Positions 25,801 through 37,006 of a stretch of 64,000 nucleotides of DNA are shown here, piece by piece. The notes beneath the pieces are model-generated. The model worked only from the letters and a program-made list of their open reading frames with translations. It was not told where the DNA came from and did no database searches. The stretch comes from Plenodomus lindquistii (lineage: Eukaryota; Ascomycota; Dothideomycetes; Pleosporales; Leptosphaeriaceae): NCBI GenBank assembly GCA_025504975.1, contig JANUWI010000013.1, positions 372,001 through 436,000 on the forward strand, read 5' to 3'. Position 1 is the stretch's first letter. The number at the start of each line of letters is the position of its first letter. The translations under genes and the position numbers were made by a program.

Positions 25801-28537
25801 CTATCTCAACCTGTTGCCACCAAACCAGAACAACGCGAGTGGCAACTCTTTCGCGTACCGAGGATACCACGAGACAGCTTGGATCATCAATCGATTCGCC
25901 CACGTCGCCCGAAAACACAACCTCCCAGAAGTGTGCATCAACCAACTCGGCCGCATCTACACTCTTCCCAACATTGAGATTCAAGAAGCGTTTTTGAAGC
26001 TGCGTGAACAGGCTAAGTGCCATTACCAGATCCGCGCCGATCTCAACAGCGGCCTCGAAGTCATCAACAACACCAATCTTAGTTACTTTGGTCCGCAGCA
26101 AAAGGCAGAGTTTTACACACTCAAGGGCATGTTCTTGGCCAAGCTGGGCAATAAGGAGCAAGCTGGCGAAGCGTTTGGCACAGCTTTGTATTTCGACATC
26201 AAGCTGCCCAAGGCGTGGGCCGAGTGGGGTCGCTACAACGACATGCTGTTCAAGGAGGAACCACAGAACCTGGAGCGAGCTGAAGCAGCACTCAGCTGTT
26301 ACCTCGAAGCAGCGAGTCAGTTCAAGAATGCAAAGTCAAGGAAGCTGCTTGGACGGGTACTGTGGCTACTCAGCTTGGATAATCCAGAGCGCAAACTGGC
26401 AGAGAAGTTTGAGGAGTTCAAGGGCGATACACCGGCCTGGTATTGGATTACGTACATTCCGCAGCTGCTTAATAGTCTCTCGCGGCAAGAAGCGCCGATT
26501 GCGAGGTCGATTCTGGGCAAGCTGGCGAAGACGTACCCGCAGGCGCTGTATTGCCATCTCAGGACGACAAGGGAGGATATGGTCGTGCTCAAGAAGAACC
26601 ACGAACAGAAGGAGGCAAAGGAGAAGGCGGCCAAGGCGAAGCAACAACCGGGTCAGGCTTCTCCTGCGCTGAAGCAAGGTTCGCCCGATGCTCGTCCGGA
26701 CTCAAGTGGCAGCCGACCAACGACTGCTGCTGGTGATAGCAAGCCTGCTACAGGTGGTACACCCAATGGTACTGTCAAGGCGGAGGGCGCCGCTCAAGGC
26801 AGTCCAGCCACCAACGGCGCTCCTGTCGCACCCGATGCGCCACCAGCACCCAAGAAGCCTTGGGATCACGTCGAGGATATTAGTGCTATTCTCAAAACTG
26901 CATTCCCGCTTCTGGCTCTATCCATGGAGACCATGCTCGACCAGATACAGAAGAACTTCAAGTGCCCCCCTGACGAGGATGCCTACCGACTCATTGTGGC
27001 GCTACTGAACGATGGACTGTCATATGTGGGCCGTCAACCCCAACTCTACGCACGCGAAGTCAAGCTTCCGCAATCGACCGAGGCCAACATAACTCGTTTT
27101 GCCGAATCCGTGCTGCCACCACACATCCGCAAGGCCTTTGAACGCGATTTCGTCACGAACAAACCCACCATGTACGAATACATCCAGAAACTCCGTACCT
27201 GGCGGAATCGCTTCGAGGAGAGGCTGGATCGCCGCAAGCTCACTGTGCCGCTGGAGCAGTACACACATCAGCTCAGCGAGTTCCGCTTCCTCAAGTTCGA
27301 TGATGTTGAAGTTCCCGGACAGTACCTGGAGCACCGTGACAAGAACTCGGATTTCGTGCGTATCGAGCGCTTCTTACCTGATGTCGAGTTGGTGCGAGGA
27401 ATCGGCATATGTCACCGACGCCTCAAAATCCGCGGACACGATGGAAGCATTCATCCCTTTGCCATCCAGTTCCCCGCTGCTCGTAGCTCGCGCCGCGAAG
27501 AACGCATACTACAACTCTTCCGCATCTTCAACGGCATCTTGTCGAAGCGCAAGGAGAGTCGACGCCGAAACTTGCAGTTCCATCTCCCGCTCATTATTCC
27601 GATTACGCCTAGTGTGCGCATGGTGCAGGATGATGCGTCGTATATCAATATGCAGGGCATCTATGAGGATTACTGCCGCAAGAATGGGATCAACAAGGAC
27701 GAGCCGGTGCTCTTTAGTATTGAGAAACTGCGCGCGCTGCAACCTGTAAGTACTACTTCTCTCATGACACATTTGCCCTCGGAATTCCAACAGGAAGGAG
27801 AAAGACATGATGATGGTGAGGGACTCTTCGCTAATGCGACTTCACAGAAAAACGTCGACCATGCAAACTCCATCCGCCTCGAGACCTTTGCCGCCGTGCA
27901 AGAAAAATACGTCCCCCCCACCGTAATCCAAGACTACTTCCGCGCCACCTTCCCCTCGTTCGACGATTTCTGGCTCTTCCGCCGCACCTTCAGCTACCAG
28001 CTCGCCGCCCTCACCTTCATGACCTACGTTATGCACATGAACACGCGCTTCCCACACAAAATCTCCGTCTCCCGCAGCAGCGGCCGCGTCTGGGGCTCCG
28101 AACTCATCCCCAGCATGGCCGTCGGCAAACCCATCCTGCACAACAACGAACCCGTACCCTTCCGCCTAACACCCAACCTGCAAACCATCATGGGCCCGCT
28201 CAACCTCGAAGGCATCTTCGCACCCGCCGTCATGACAGTCGCACGATGTCTGATTGAGCCAGAAGGCGAGTTGGAAATGCAACTTAGCATTTTCATGCGC
28301 GATGAAATGAATCACTGGTTCACATCTCAACATAAATCCGGACAACTTACCCCCGACGTGTTGCGCGAGAGCGTACAGAGTAATAGTGAATTGGTAGTCA
28401 AGCGCGCAAGTGCAATTGGGAGTCTGCCCAGTGGCGCGAATTTGCCGGCCAATCAGACGGTTGTCGATCTTGTGGCTGTGGCGGTGCATCCGGGGAAGTT
28501 GAGCCAGACGGATCCGTTGTGGATGGGGTATTTGTAG
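16865..28537 (+). CDS. TRA1: Tra1, pseudokinase scaffold of SAGA and NuA4
   Basis: Exons 16865-16919, 17003-17160, 17219-27745 and 27848-28537 give 3,809 residues, matching the family (yeast about 3,744). Tra1 is the activator-binding subunit shared by the SAGA and NuA4 acetyltransferase complexes. Most of the length is HEAT/TPR helical repeat. A Pro/Ala/Gly-rich linker lies near residues 3,210-3,290. The PI3K-like domain begins near residue 3,420, and the FATC end reads HPGKLSQTDPLWMGYL. The kinase-fold segment (FWLFRRTFSYQLAALTFMTY) lacks the HRD- and DFG-type catalytic residues, as expected of this pseudokinase. The third intron is 102 nt, a multiple of three without stops, so unspliced RNA would also read through. 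I treat it as an intron because its removal joins FSIEKLRALQP to KNVDHANSIR as in the family. Confidence 0.95.
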
Positions 28538-29081
28538 GGGTGTTACTTGGTGTGAGGGAAGATTGGAGTGTTGATAAAAGTGGAGGTGTATGGAGTGGAA
28601 CAGAGAGTTTTTTTGGTTTTTGAGGCGAATCTTTTTGAGGGAAAAATGGGAAAGGAAAGGGGTATGGTTGACTTGGTCATGGGGTTTGGTGTTTGCGAGG
28701 CGTCTGTGGCGTGTGGGATTCATTCGATATGTACGGCATAGCGTAGTGGTTTCTGGGTAGGGATACAGAACTTGTTCTTAGCCGTTGAATCAAGATCTTT
28801 GTTTCAAGTATTGTTGGGTTCTGATGGGATGAGTGGGGTTGTACGTATTGGTGTGAGGGATGGATGCACCTTGCACAGTCATGTCGTTTTGAGTGGCAGT
28901 TCGCTTGCGAGAGCCTAGTTTGCATCTCACTGCATGTGGCTGCCTAGTGCCTGAGTGGGCGACACGTAATGGAGGCAGCTGGCAAGGTTAGACTTTAGAA
29001 CACGTGCGTTGCCAGAACACAAGCAACGATATCTTCCAACGACATCCACGTACGCTTGGCATATACCCCCGTATAACCATC
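28538..29081. other. Intergenic, no gene seen
   Basis: This is the TRA1 3' flank and the promoter of the small membrane-protein gene. Minus-strand frames here are short or shadow TRA1. Confidence 0.5.
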
Positions 29082-29792
29082 ATGCCCAACAGCGATAGTC
29101 CTCTATCTACAACCTCCAGCGTAATCTCCATCACCACCCTCATCTACGCCGTCGTCGTAACGCTCTTTTACTACCTCAACACCTTATCTCAAGCTCGATA
29201 CAATCTCATCGCCTTCATCGACGCCCTCAGCAACGATCAACTTAGAATCAGAAACATTTTAGACACGCTGCAAGCACTTGACAAGGGCTCCACCATCTGC
29301 GACAATTCCGGCCCGTGTCGAATACAACACGACAGTTTGCTGACCCGACAACGCGCGCTAACGGCGACGCAGTCTGCGCTTGAGCGCTGCAACGCGCTAT
29401 ATAGCGTATGGGGTGTATACAAACATAGGCTGAGTTACGAAACAACAGTGATCAACAACTCAACGGGACTCGTCCATCACCCCTTCGACGCTGTATCGTA
29501 CTGTCGTTGGTGGTATACCAGAATCCAGTGGTGGGATCCCGATGTTTCACCTGCGGTTAAACGCATGCTAGCAGCCGCGACGCTCCTTGTGACCGCACCT
29601 CTGATGATCCTATACGGCATTGCTTTGATGGTGTATTCGTATGTTGTAAGGGGGGCAGTGTATTTACGTATCAGAGCCGTACACACGAGTTGTCTGATGG
29701 TGATTGCGCGACGAGGTTCCGAGATGGCGGAGTATACGCGCGAGATGGAAAGTATTATTGCGGACTTGAGGGCGCAGGTTTTGCTAGTGTAA
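29082..29792 (+). CDS. Predicted membrane protein, unknown function
   Basis: A single exon of 236 residues starts at MPNSDSPLSTTSS. An N-terminal hydrophobic helix (about residues 14-36, ending TLFYYLNTLSQ) and a second hydrophobic stretch (about 170-190, LLVTAPLMILYGIALMVYSY) suggest two membrane segments. The Cys-, Arg- and Gln-containing loop lies between them, and a short helical tail ends the protein. I do not recognise the family. Coding is supported by length, a clear stop, and amphipathic helix patterns, but not by homology. There are no introns and no clear functional context, with TRA1 upstream and the Rieske cluster downstream. Confidence 0.55.
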   Translation: MPNSDSPLSTTSSVISITTLIYAVVVTLFYYLNTLSQARYNLIAFIDALSNDQLRIRNILDTLQALDKGSTICDNSGPCRIQHDSLLTRQRALTATQSALERCNALYSVWGVYKHRLSYETTVINNSTGLVHHPFDAVSYCRWWYTRIQWWDPDVSPAVKRMLAAATLLVTAPLMILYGIALMVYSYVVRGAVYLRIRAVHTSCLMVIARRGSEMAEYTREMESIIADLRAQVLLV

Positions 29793-30463
29793 ATTGCAGA
29801 ATATTGCGATTCGCCTGATGCGGTAAGCTGATTCTTGTGTAGGGTGGTGCAGGATTCCTGTTGTGTGGGCGTGCGCCTGGGGTGGAGCGGGGTGAAGGAG
29901 TGTGAAGAACCTAAATTGGAAGATAGATGAGAACAGAGAGGTTTTGGTTTGATGATGGTGAAGCGGAAAGAGACTTGATTTGCGAGGGTTCTATGATGAT
30001 TCGTTTAGACATGACGGAACATTCGCTGGCGAGCACCCATCTGGCATTTGGCGGAAGGAATGTAGGCGGACACGTGTGGAGATTTGAAACTAGGACAAGC
30101 AGTATCGGAAAACGTGTGAGCTTCTTTTATGGCGTCTAGTAGTTATTCGCTATGATATTCGTAAGCAGGATGTGAAGATGATATGCGCTGTGTAGCGATC
30201 TCTTTGGAAGCTGCTTTCTTTCGAGGACCCTTCTTCAGCACCCAAAATGCATAGAAAAGCTACAAGATTAAATTTAGGAGCATGCATAGTGGTTGGCGCC
30301 CATACCACTAACTACACAGAAACCTCTCGCCTCCTGAGGAACTATCCTGCGCTACTCGCCTCCTACATGGCGTCCTGGCATCATCAAGGCTACGTCCAAT
30401 TGGAGGCTCATTGGTAACTATTACAAGAAACCAAGTTCGTGAACGATCCGACCCTGTCTTTAT
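29793..30463. other. Intergenic between convergent genes
   Basis: There are 671 bp between the ends of the membrane-protein gene (+) and the Rieske oxygenase gene (-). Only short, unconvincing frames are present. I see no repeat or RNA gene. Confidence 0.5.
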
Positions 30464-31754
30464 CTACCATTCCAGTTTGTCGCTAGGGCATGTCAAGCCC
30501 GAGCAGAACGCCTCATCTTCTTCAACCCGTGCCGCTGCGTCTGGCAAAGTCTGCCGAGCAGGCCATATCTCACACCCGAGATCCTTTTCGCGCGCATGAT
30601 GCTCCTGCAATAGTTGTCGGACAGTTTGCTGAACAAAAAGAGGCCCCTTCTCCATTCTCGAGTGCATCTCTCCGCTCACATACACACCTGCTTGGAAGTT
30701 CTTTTGGGTGTTGGTGCACAGCCATTTATCCTCCGTCAACACTCGTTTGAACATGGAGTCAATTGTTTCAAAGTCCTTATCGCTGGCATCTTTATGTCGA
30801 TATACCTCGTATTCCATGGAACAGTGCTGGGCGGAGGTGGGAACACAACGCATCATGTAGAAGAAGTGGGGCCTACTGCAGTCAGTCGATCGAGCGCAAT
30901 GATTGTTGCATATTTCAAGGCTGGACTTACGTGACTGTCATGCAAGCGTTGGGGAAGTAAAATGTACTACGGACCCGCTGTCCTTCGTCCATGGCGATAT
31001 CTTCCGCGTTCGTAAAGTGCTGAATGTGCCCTCCTTTTGTATGCACTGCGTAAAGCTTCAAGTCCGTAATACCGGCGACGTCTGGATGTGCTGTGGGACA
31101 GTGGTAACACTCATTGTAGTTGTCCGCCAAAGTCTTCCAGTTGTAATCACCGCCCATCTCCCAAGTGTGGTCGAAATGATAGTCATCAAAGTTGAAGACA
31201 TCCATTCGAGGCTGCGCATCCACACCTTCAAAGTCCTCTTCCCATGAAATTTCTTTCGCAGCGTCCAAGTTCACCCATATGAAGCCTTTCTTGTCAATGT
31301 GAACGTTCACCGGGAAGAGATTGTTTTGCGATTTGTCGAACCCCTCCGCAATCATTTCGTCGTATCCCGGTGCCTTTGCCAGATTCCCTTTGAGCCCATA
31401 CGACCAACCGTGATATTTACAGGACACGATTTTCATCTGGCCTGCGGGTTCCGTCACGAGAGGGAAGGCCCTGTGCCTGCAGACATTGTGGAAGCCGTTG
31501 ATGTTGCCATCCCGGTCTCTGCATAAAAAGAAACTGAACCCTGCTTCTTCAAATCGTACATAATCTCCGGTTTTTGAGAATCGATGCTTGTGTGAGACCA
31601 GTATCCACCTCTTGGAAAATATCGCCCTCCTTTCAAGCTGATAGAGCGCGTCAGATCTGTACCACGAAGAAGGGAGACTGCGTGATATCGTTTTTGATCG
31701 ATCTAAAGTGTCAGAATGTTTGTAACCAAGGAGCTTCCACAGGTATTGGCTCAT
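30464..31754 (-). CDS. Rieske non-heme iron oxygenase, choline-monooxygenase-like
   Basis: Exons 31754-30931 and 30872-30464 give 410 residues, the usual size for the alpha subunit. The Rieske [2Fe-2S] ligands are C92-x-H94 (VCRHRAFPL) and C112-x2-H115 (CKYHGWSYG). The mononuclear iron site is NYNECYHCPTAH with H218 and H223. Such enzymes hydroxylate or N-demethylate small quaternary amines (choline, glycine betaine, carnitine, stachydrine), with electrons from a separate reductase, which is not encoded nearby. No targeting signal is obvious. The gene diverges from a Zn2Cys6 regulator over a 376-bp spacer and heads a cluster with a sarcosine-oxidase-like flavoenzyme and an alcohol dehydrogenase. 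That favours an N-methyl compound as substrate. The exact substrate is unknown. Confidence 0.88.
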
Positions 31755-31900
31755 GATGAATGTAGGACACTGGTTTGCAACTTTCGGAAGATCTGACTTA
31801 CGAGCTTCGGTCGTTCTGTAACCACAACACTTCCTGACTGCGCTTCCCTATAATTTTAGGCATGTCATGGTACATCCCACGAATGGATGGCGGCGAGCAG

Positions 31901-31909
31901 CCGCTCACG
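31901..31909 (+). promoter_or_regulatory. Candidate regulator half-site CCGCTCACG
   Basis: It is identical to the right arm of the 37208-37226 palindrome. It lies in the promoter shared by the Rieske oxygenase and the Zn2Cys6 gene. Binding is inferred, not shown. Confidence 0.4.
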
Positions 31910-31933
31910 TGCTCAATTGTGTTATCCCGATCA

Positions 31934-31942
31934 GGTGACCGG
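31934..31942 (+). promoter_or_regulatory. Candidate regulator half-site GGTGACCGG
   Basis: It matches the left arm of the 37208-37226 palindrome at eight of nine positions (first base G instead of C) and continues GC on its 3' side in both places. It lies 24 bp from the other half-site. Function is inferred. Confidence 0.4.
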
Positions 31943-32130
31943 GCTTGGCTTCGGGTGCCGACGCTTTCCATTCGTCGCTCTTATCGTACGTACACCGTTT
32001 TTCAGTTGGCACCCAAGTCCGTGCACGTACGGAGAGTGCACGCGGTCGAGTACCCCGGAATCGGCAGTGGTGGACCCTCAACGTCGACCGAGCCGTTGTT
32101 CGATGGAATACTCGCAAGTGCGTCGTCTTC

Positions 32131-34606
32131 ATGGCAGAGGAACGGCGGGACGTCGCGACTTATACTTATACCCCAATGAAGCGCGCGAAACAGGCGTGCG
32201 AGAACTGCCGGTCTGTGCCAGCGAACCAATGACTTACAGACAGTACGGCGACTGACGATTGCTCAGCCGCAAAAAATCCAAGTGTTCAGGAGAGAGACCT
32301 AATTGTTCGTGTTGTGTGCGCTTGCGACAAAGATGCATGTACGCGAGCCACTATCGACCTTCCACAGCTCCTGTGGAGGAGAGTCGTGTCGTGCCGCAGA
32401 CGTTAGCCGCGTCAAACGAGGTAACAAATACTTTGGAAGCTTGTGTGCATGGCTCACGGCTTCGTAGTCTAGTCGCCTCGCAGCAATTGAAGATATGCTC
32501 AAACAGTTGGCTGCTGCTGTGGAGTACGAAGACGACCGGAATGTAAGACCCAGCGCTGACATGTCCATAGCCTGCAACGACCTTCGACGTCCAGCGAGAC
32601 CTCCGTTGATCGCACACCTGGCAATGAAGCTCAGATTGCACACGTACCACAGACTCCAACAAGTCAACCTGCGGTGGACTTTCTGCATCCTGAGATGAGT
32701 CTTTGGTACCGTTGTCAACAGACTGCGACACAATCTCCTGCTGATTGCTTTGACAGTATGCAAGACCTACAGTTGCCGAAGGAAGTAATCCTCCAAGGAA
32801 TCGAACTCTACTTTTCGAATCATTGCAATCAACCATGCCCTATACTGGCTCATTCAAGTGCCACTGGACTTCAAACAGGCTTCGGTCTACCGAAGATAGT
32901 TCTGCAACCGATGCTCGCGCTGAGCTTGCGCTCATCTACCCATCCGTTCTTCGGAAATAAAACTGAGCGGCGTGCACTTGTAGACAAGATGACGCAGCTC
33001 TCATGGCAGTGTCTTGCAAACGCATACTGCGCTTTCGATATTGACGATGCATACTTCCAGGGGCTTTGTCTCCTTGTGCAAGTGGATCTAGGAGGTAAGT
33101 CAACACGCCGTTGTGACGTCCTGACGCTTCACTTACTCACAGTTCTCAGACGGAAACTGTGAACGGGCCCGGGCGCAGGTAGCGTTAGGCTTAAGGATCG
33201 CTCAAGGTCGTGACATGTTAGGTACCAACGCTCTCTTTGGTCTTTCGCACGATGAACAAACCCGCCGACTAGAGATTGTCTGGTCCCTCTTTATGTTGGA
33301 CAGGATGCTGTTGGGCGGGAACACGAGAATTCCATCAAGTCCAAGTAGAGCGTTTGAGCTACCCATAATTCAGTGTGGTCCATCTCATCCGGACGGCCCC
33401 CTCATATCATCAAATGGAGACACCCCATTGCATTCTTTAGCGACGGGAATCCCGAGTCCAGAACAAAGTGCCGTGCGTCTGCAAATTCAGATCATTGAGA
33501 TCTGGGAAAGTGTCGTAGCAGAAATCGCCCAACCTCCCTCTAGCACGGATGTACCTATCTGGAGGCATGACTCACCTAGAGCCGCAATCCTGACAAGGCT
33601 CTTGGACTTCGAAATGAGTAAGATCCAATGTTCAACTGATAGAGCATCTCGCTGATGAGTTTAGGATGCGAGACGGCGGGTCATACTTTGTCAAGCACAG
33701 GTTCGCCAACTCGAGTCTTGGAGGAACCGCAATTGGCGGGATACTTCATTGTGTGGTTAAGGTTCCAGCTGATGCTATGCGTCATGAACTGTTGCATGTA
33801 AAGCTCCCCTCCGACCTTGGTACCCTCCCGTTAACCATCAATGCCAGAAACCATCCATTCATCATACATATCAAAACCTCGCCCTTGAAGGATCAGGTAC
33901 CGCTAACTTTCCTTCAGAAGTCGTATGAGGCATCTCTAATCCATGCAAATTGGGTCACTAGAATGCTCAGCGACATGGACGAGGCCGGTCTAATGATACA
34001 TGACCCGTTTATTGGCCACCTCGTCGCGATCGCAGCGTCAATACACCTAGAACATACCATGTCTCAATATGCGACAGTTGCAGACTCTGCGACCCAGAAG
34101 TTCAACAAATGCTTGGACTTCGTGAGAAGACTCTCTAGGGAATGGCCAGATATGCGTGTGACTGTACGTACTCAAATGTACGAAGCCTCAGATGAGACAC
34201 TAACTCGCGCAAGGCTTCGCTCCTCCAGCAACTGCGGAGGAGGATCCGCCATCGATCGAATATGAATTACGTCGAGGCAGAGTATGACGGCGAAGCTCCA
34301 CCGCGTAGGGATCGCCAGGTGCACCTAGAGGAAGAAGACCTGCGCTTGCTGTGGAAGTTGTTTGATTATGTATCAACATCTTCTGCCAAATCAATGGCTA
34401 TTCCACTCTTGGAGGAAGAAGGTGATGCTCCCGAAAAGCAAAGCTCGATGCTATATCCTGACTCTACTGGGGTGGACTTTCTGCTACATGGGAACTCCGA
34501 TCCATTTCCTGGTACATCTGGTCAGGCGACATACTCAAACTTAGAGAACATTACCGTCGACTCAATCTTTAGCTTTGGAGCTTTTGACATATCGTACTGC
34601 GATTAG
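32131..34606 (+). CDS. Zn2Cys6 transcription factor, likely cluster regulator
   Basis: Exons 32131-32210, 32267-32420, 32468-32523, 32571-33094, 33150-33617, 33665-33797, 33848-34163 and 34214-34606 give 707 residues with consistent phase. The DNA-binding cluster has C23, C26, C33, C40, C43 and C50, spaced C2C6C6C2C6C, with the basic RRKKSK stretch. A short coiled linker (RLAAIEDMLKQL) follows. The middle-homology 'fungal trans' domain runs from about residue 150, with ARAQVALGLRIAQGRDML and RRLEIVWSLFMLDRMLLG. The exon joins at 33617/33665 and 33797/33848 restore YFIVWLRFQLMLCVINHPF, which supports the model. The donor at 32524 (GTACGA) is chosen over the GTAAGA 19 nt later, which would leave a 28-nt intron. 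The N-terminus could also start at M16. Confidence 0.88.
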
Positions 34607-34682
34607 TCCCATTTGATGAAACTGCTTCGAATCAAAAAGTACCAGGAAGAAACCTCAGCCATCCAAGGACAATTTCACGATC

Positions 34683-35403
34683 TCAAAGCTTCGCCGAGTG
34701 GTCTCCGCATTTGGAGCGTGCCGACGTCCATATTTGACACAATGGCCCACGCGCACCATATACGGGATCTGAGTTCGGGACGGCCACATTCCTGATCTCT
34801 TTGAACAGATCTTCCATGGATTCATCGCCTTCGCAATGGTTGTTTCGCCACCGGGGAGCATCCTGATGGTTATTAAAGATGTTTTGAATGACCTGAGCGA
34901 TAAGTTTACCTTGGGATATACTCCAATGTACCAGAAGTCGTCGTCGGAGCTCAGTGACCGATGAGAGACACCTGCAGGGACCACAATCACATCTCCTTCG
35001 GACACGTCGACTTCGACGCCATCAGTGCCCTCGTTCGGCTTTGCTCGCCCAAGGGCTAGTCGCGACTGGCCCCGGATGATAGCTGTGGGATCATCAGCAG
35101 TCCAGCCTGTGAGCTGCTGGGAAGATGCGTACCATAGCACTCATGGGTGTTAGGATGAAAATGCGGGATTGTAATAGCACCCCATTCACCCTAAGATGTT
35201 AGCATGAGAACTTTGTACAGAATCCAATGATGACGAGATCTCAGTACCCTTTTCTCCCAACCGTTCGACTCACACAGCCGTTTTGTGACGTCAGAATCCA
35301 CTGGGCGCGGAAGAACGTTTCGGTAGATCAATGCGGGCAAATCGCTATTTGGCACATGGGTCGTTTTTGGGAGACTGTACTGCTCTGGCCATGAAAGCGC
35401 CAT
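34683..35403 (-). CDS. Small single-domain cupin protein
   Basis: Exons 35403-35248, 35190-35133, 35082-34910 and 34862-34683 give 188 residues. Both cupin motifs are complete. Motif 1 is HFHPNTHECYAIIRG with metal ligands H62, H64 and E69. Motif 2 is GDVIVVPAGVSH with H112. One metal-binding beta barrel is therefore expected. Roles in this family range from sugar isomerases and dioxygenases to lyases and binding proteins; the sequence does not choose. It lies tail-to-tail with the regulator and 228 bp head-to-head from the flavoenzyme gene, so the latter pair probably shares a promoter and belongs to the same cluster. Confidence 0.85.
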
Positions 35404-35631
35404 CTTGAATTGCCTTCGGCAAATTTGGACTATCAGCTCTCGTCGGAAGTTATAGCTAGAGAGGTGGGATCGCTCTGAGCAGCGCAGTTGGCGTCAAAGT
35501 GGGGCCGCTGTCGTCCCGCTTCCGCTTCCGCCTCTCGTAACGCTCCTCATTCGTTCCGAAGTTATCATCACAGAAATAAAACATGCGTTTCTCTATTCAC
35601 TCCTTGACGTAGCAAGGGGATCCGTCAAGCC

Positions 35632-37006
35632 ATGCATACAAAGGATCGTATCATAATAGTGGGAGCTGGTGCGTTCGGCCTTTCAACGGCCCTGGAATTG
35701 ACAAGAAAAGGCTACGACAACGTGACAGTGTTAGATCGTCATGTACCTCCAGTTTGTACCCGCTTTGCGCAAGAAAGAATGGAAGCTGACTTGCTACGAG
35801 GTCCCTGACGGTTCCAGTGTGGACATTTCCCGGGTGATACGATTCGACTACAGAGATCCGATCTATGCACGGCTCGCAAAAGAAGCGTTCGATCTTTGGC
35901 TCTCTCACTCCATCTATCAAGATTCATTCTACCATACTGCGAACGCTTTTGTTTCCAGTAAGCCGTACGGGAGATCACATGTCGATAAATGCACGGATGT
36001 TCTCGACGGCCTGGGGCTCCCTTGGGAGCGTCTTTCAAGCAAAGCAGCGATCAAGGAGATGTTCCCCGTTTTGTACGGCGAAGAAGCCCAGTCAGATCTA
36101 TACGGATACTGCAATCGTAGTTCTGGCTGGGCTGATGCTCGGAAAGCGGTTGTCGGTCTGCGGGATCAATGCATCGAGGCAGGAGTATCTTTCATCTGCG
36201 GAGCGCGGGGGACGGTTGTCTCATTCGAGAAGGATGCGGCTGGCAATATCCTGACAGCGAAGACAGCAAGTGGTTCAAAAATCCAGGGAGACTACTTCAT
36301 CCTCTCGGCGGGTGCTTGGTCATCGAAGCTAGCAGACATGTACAGCTCGACGATTGCTACCGCTCAAGTCCTAGCTTTTATCAAGCTCACTCCAGAAGAA
36401 ATGGTAACATTGAAGGAAATGCCCTTACTAATCGAATACGACTCTGGGTGGTTTTGCTTCCCCCCACATGAAGACACCGGCGTTCTGAAAATTGCCGTTC
36501 ATGGGTGGGGATATACAAGAACGACGGAGGAAGAACATCTCTCGCTACCTCCATCAACTACTCGAAGTAGACGAACAAACTTCGCTCCAGATGACGGCGT
36601 TGCCAGGCTGCGTGCTGGCCTTCGCCTTGTCTTACCTTCGCTGGCAGACCGAGCTTTCGACCGCGTGGCGATTTGCTGGTATAGCGACACTCCGACCGGC
36701 GATTTTATCATTGACTATCATCCCGATCATCCCAATTTGTTCCTCGCTACTGGTGGAAGCGGCCAGTAAGTCTAATGCGTTACATATGCAAAGCGTGTTC
36801 TGATCATCTGCAGTGCTTTCAAATTTCTTCCTGTACTTGGAAAGTACGTAGTGCAAGGCTTCCAGAGAAGTCTCGAGGGCGGCCTCGCTGCAAAATGGCA
36901 GTTTAAGACTGAGTATAGAGACCAGCAAAATGAGTTTCATGGCGATGGCAGCCGCGGTGGTCCTCTACGAAGAGAACTTACAATGAAAGAGAAGGCCAAC
37001 CTGTAG
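35632..37006 (+). CDS. FAD-dependent amine/amino-acid oxidase, sarcosine-oxidase-like
   Basis: Exons 35632-35751, 35801-36765 and 36814-37006 give 425 residues (DAO superfamily). The N-terminal Rossmann motif is IIIVGAGAFGLSTALELTRKG. ICWYSDTPTGDFIID aligns with the region of monomeric sarcosine oxidase that carries the covalently FAD-linked cysteine; here that residue is C332. GGSGHAFKFLPVLGK near the C-terminus is the conserved flavin-contact loop, restored by the second splice. Family members oxidise N-methyl or secondary amines (sarcosine, N-methyl amino acids, pipecolate, Amadori products), releasing H2O2 and an aldehyde. Peroxisomal targeting is not obvious, since the protein ends EKANL. 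With the neighbouring Rieske enzyme it suggests a stepwise N-demethylation route. Confidence 0.88.

Larger units (their letters stand above)
31755..32130. promoter_or_regulatory. Bidirectional promoter, Rieske gene/regulator
   Basis: This 376-bp spacer separates two divergent starts. It contains CCGCTCACG (31901-31909), overlapping the E-box-like CACGTG, and GGTGACCGG (31934-31942). These are two divergently oriented copies of a CGTGA(C/G)CGG-type half-site. The same pair forms a palindrome at 37208-37226. CGG triplets are the usual contacts of Zn2Cys6 factors, so these may be operators for the adjacent regulator. Confidence 0.5.

Noticed and set aside
28166..28723. 185-codon minus-strand frame at the TRA1 3' end
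   Set aside because: Most of it is antisense to the conserved FATC end, and the rest is His/Gln-rich low complexity.
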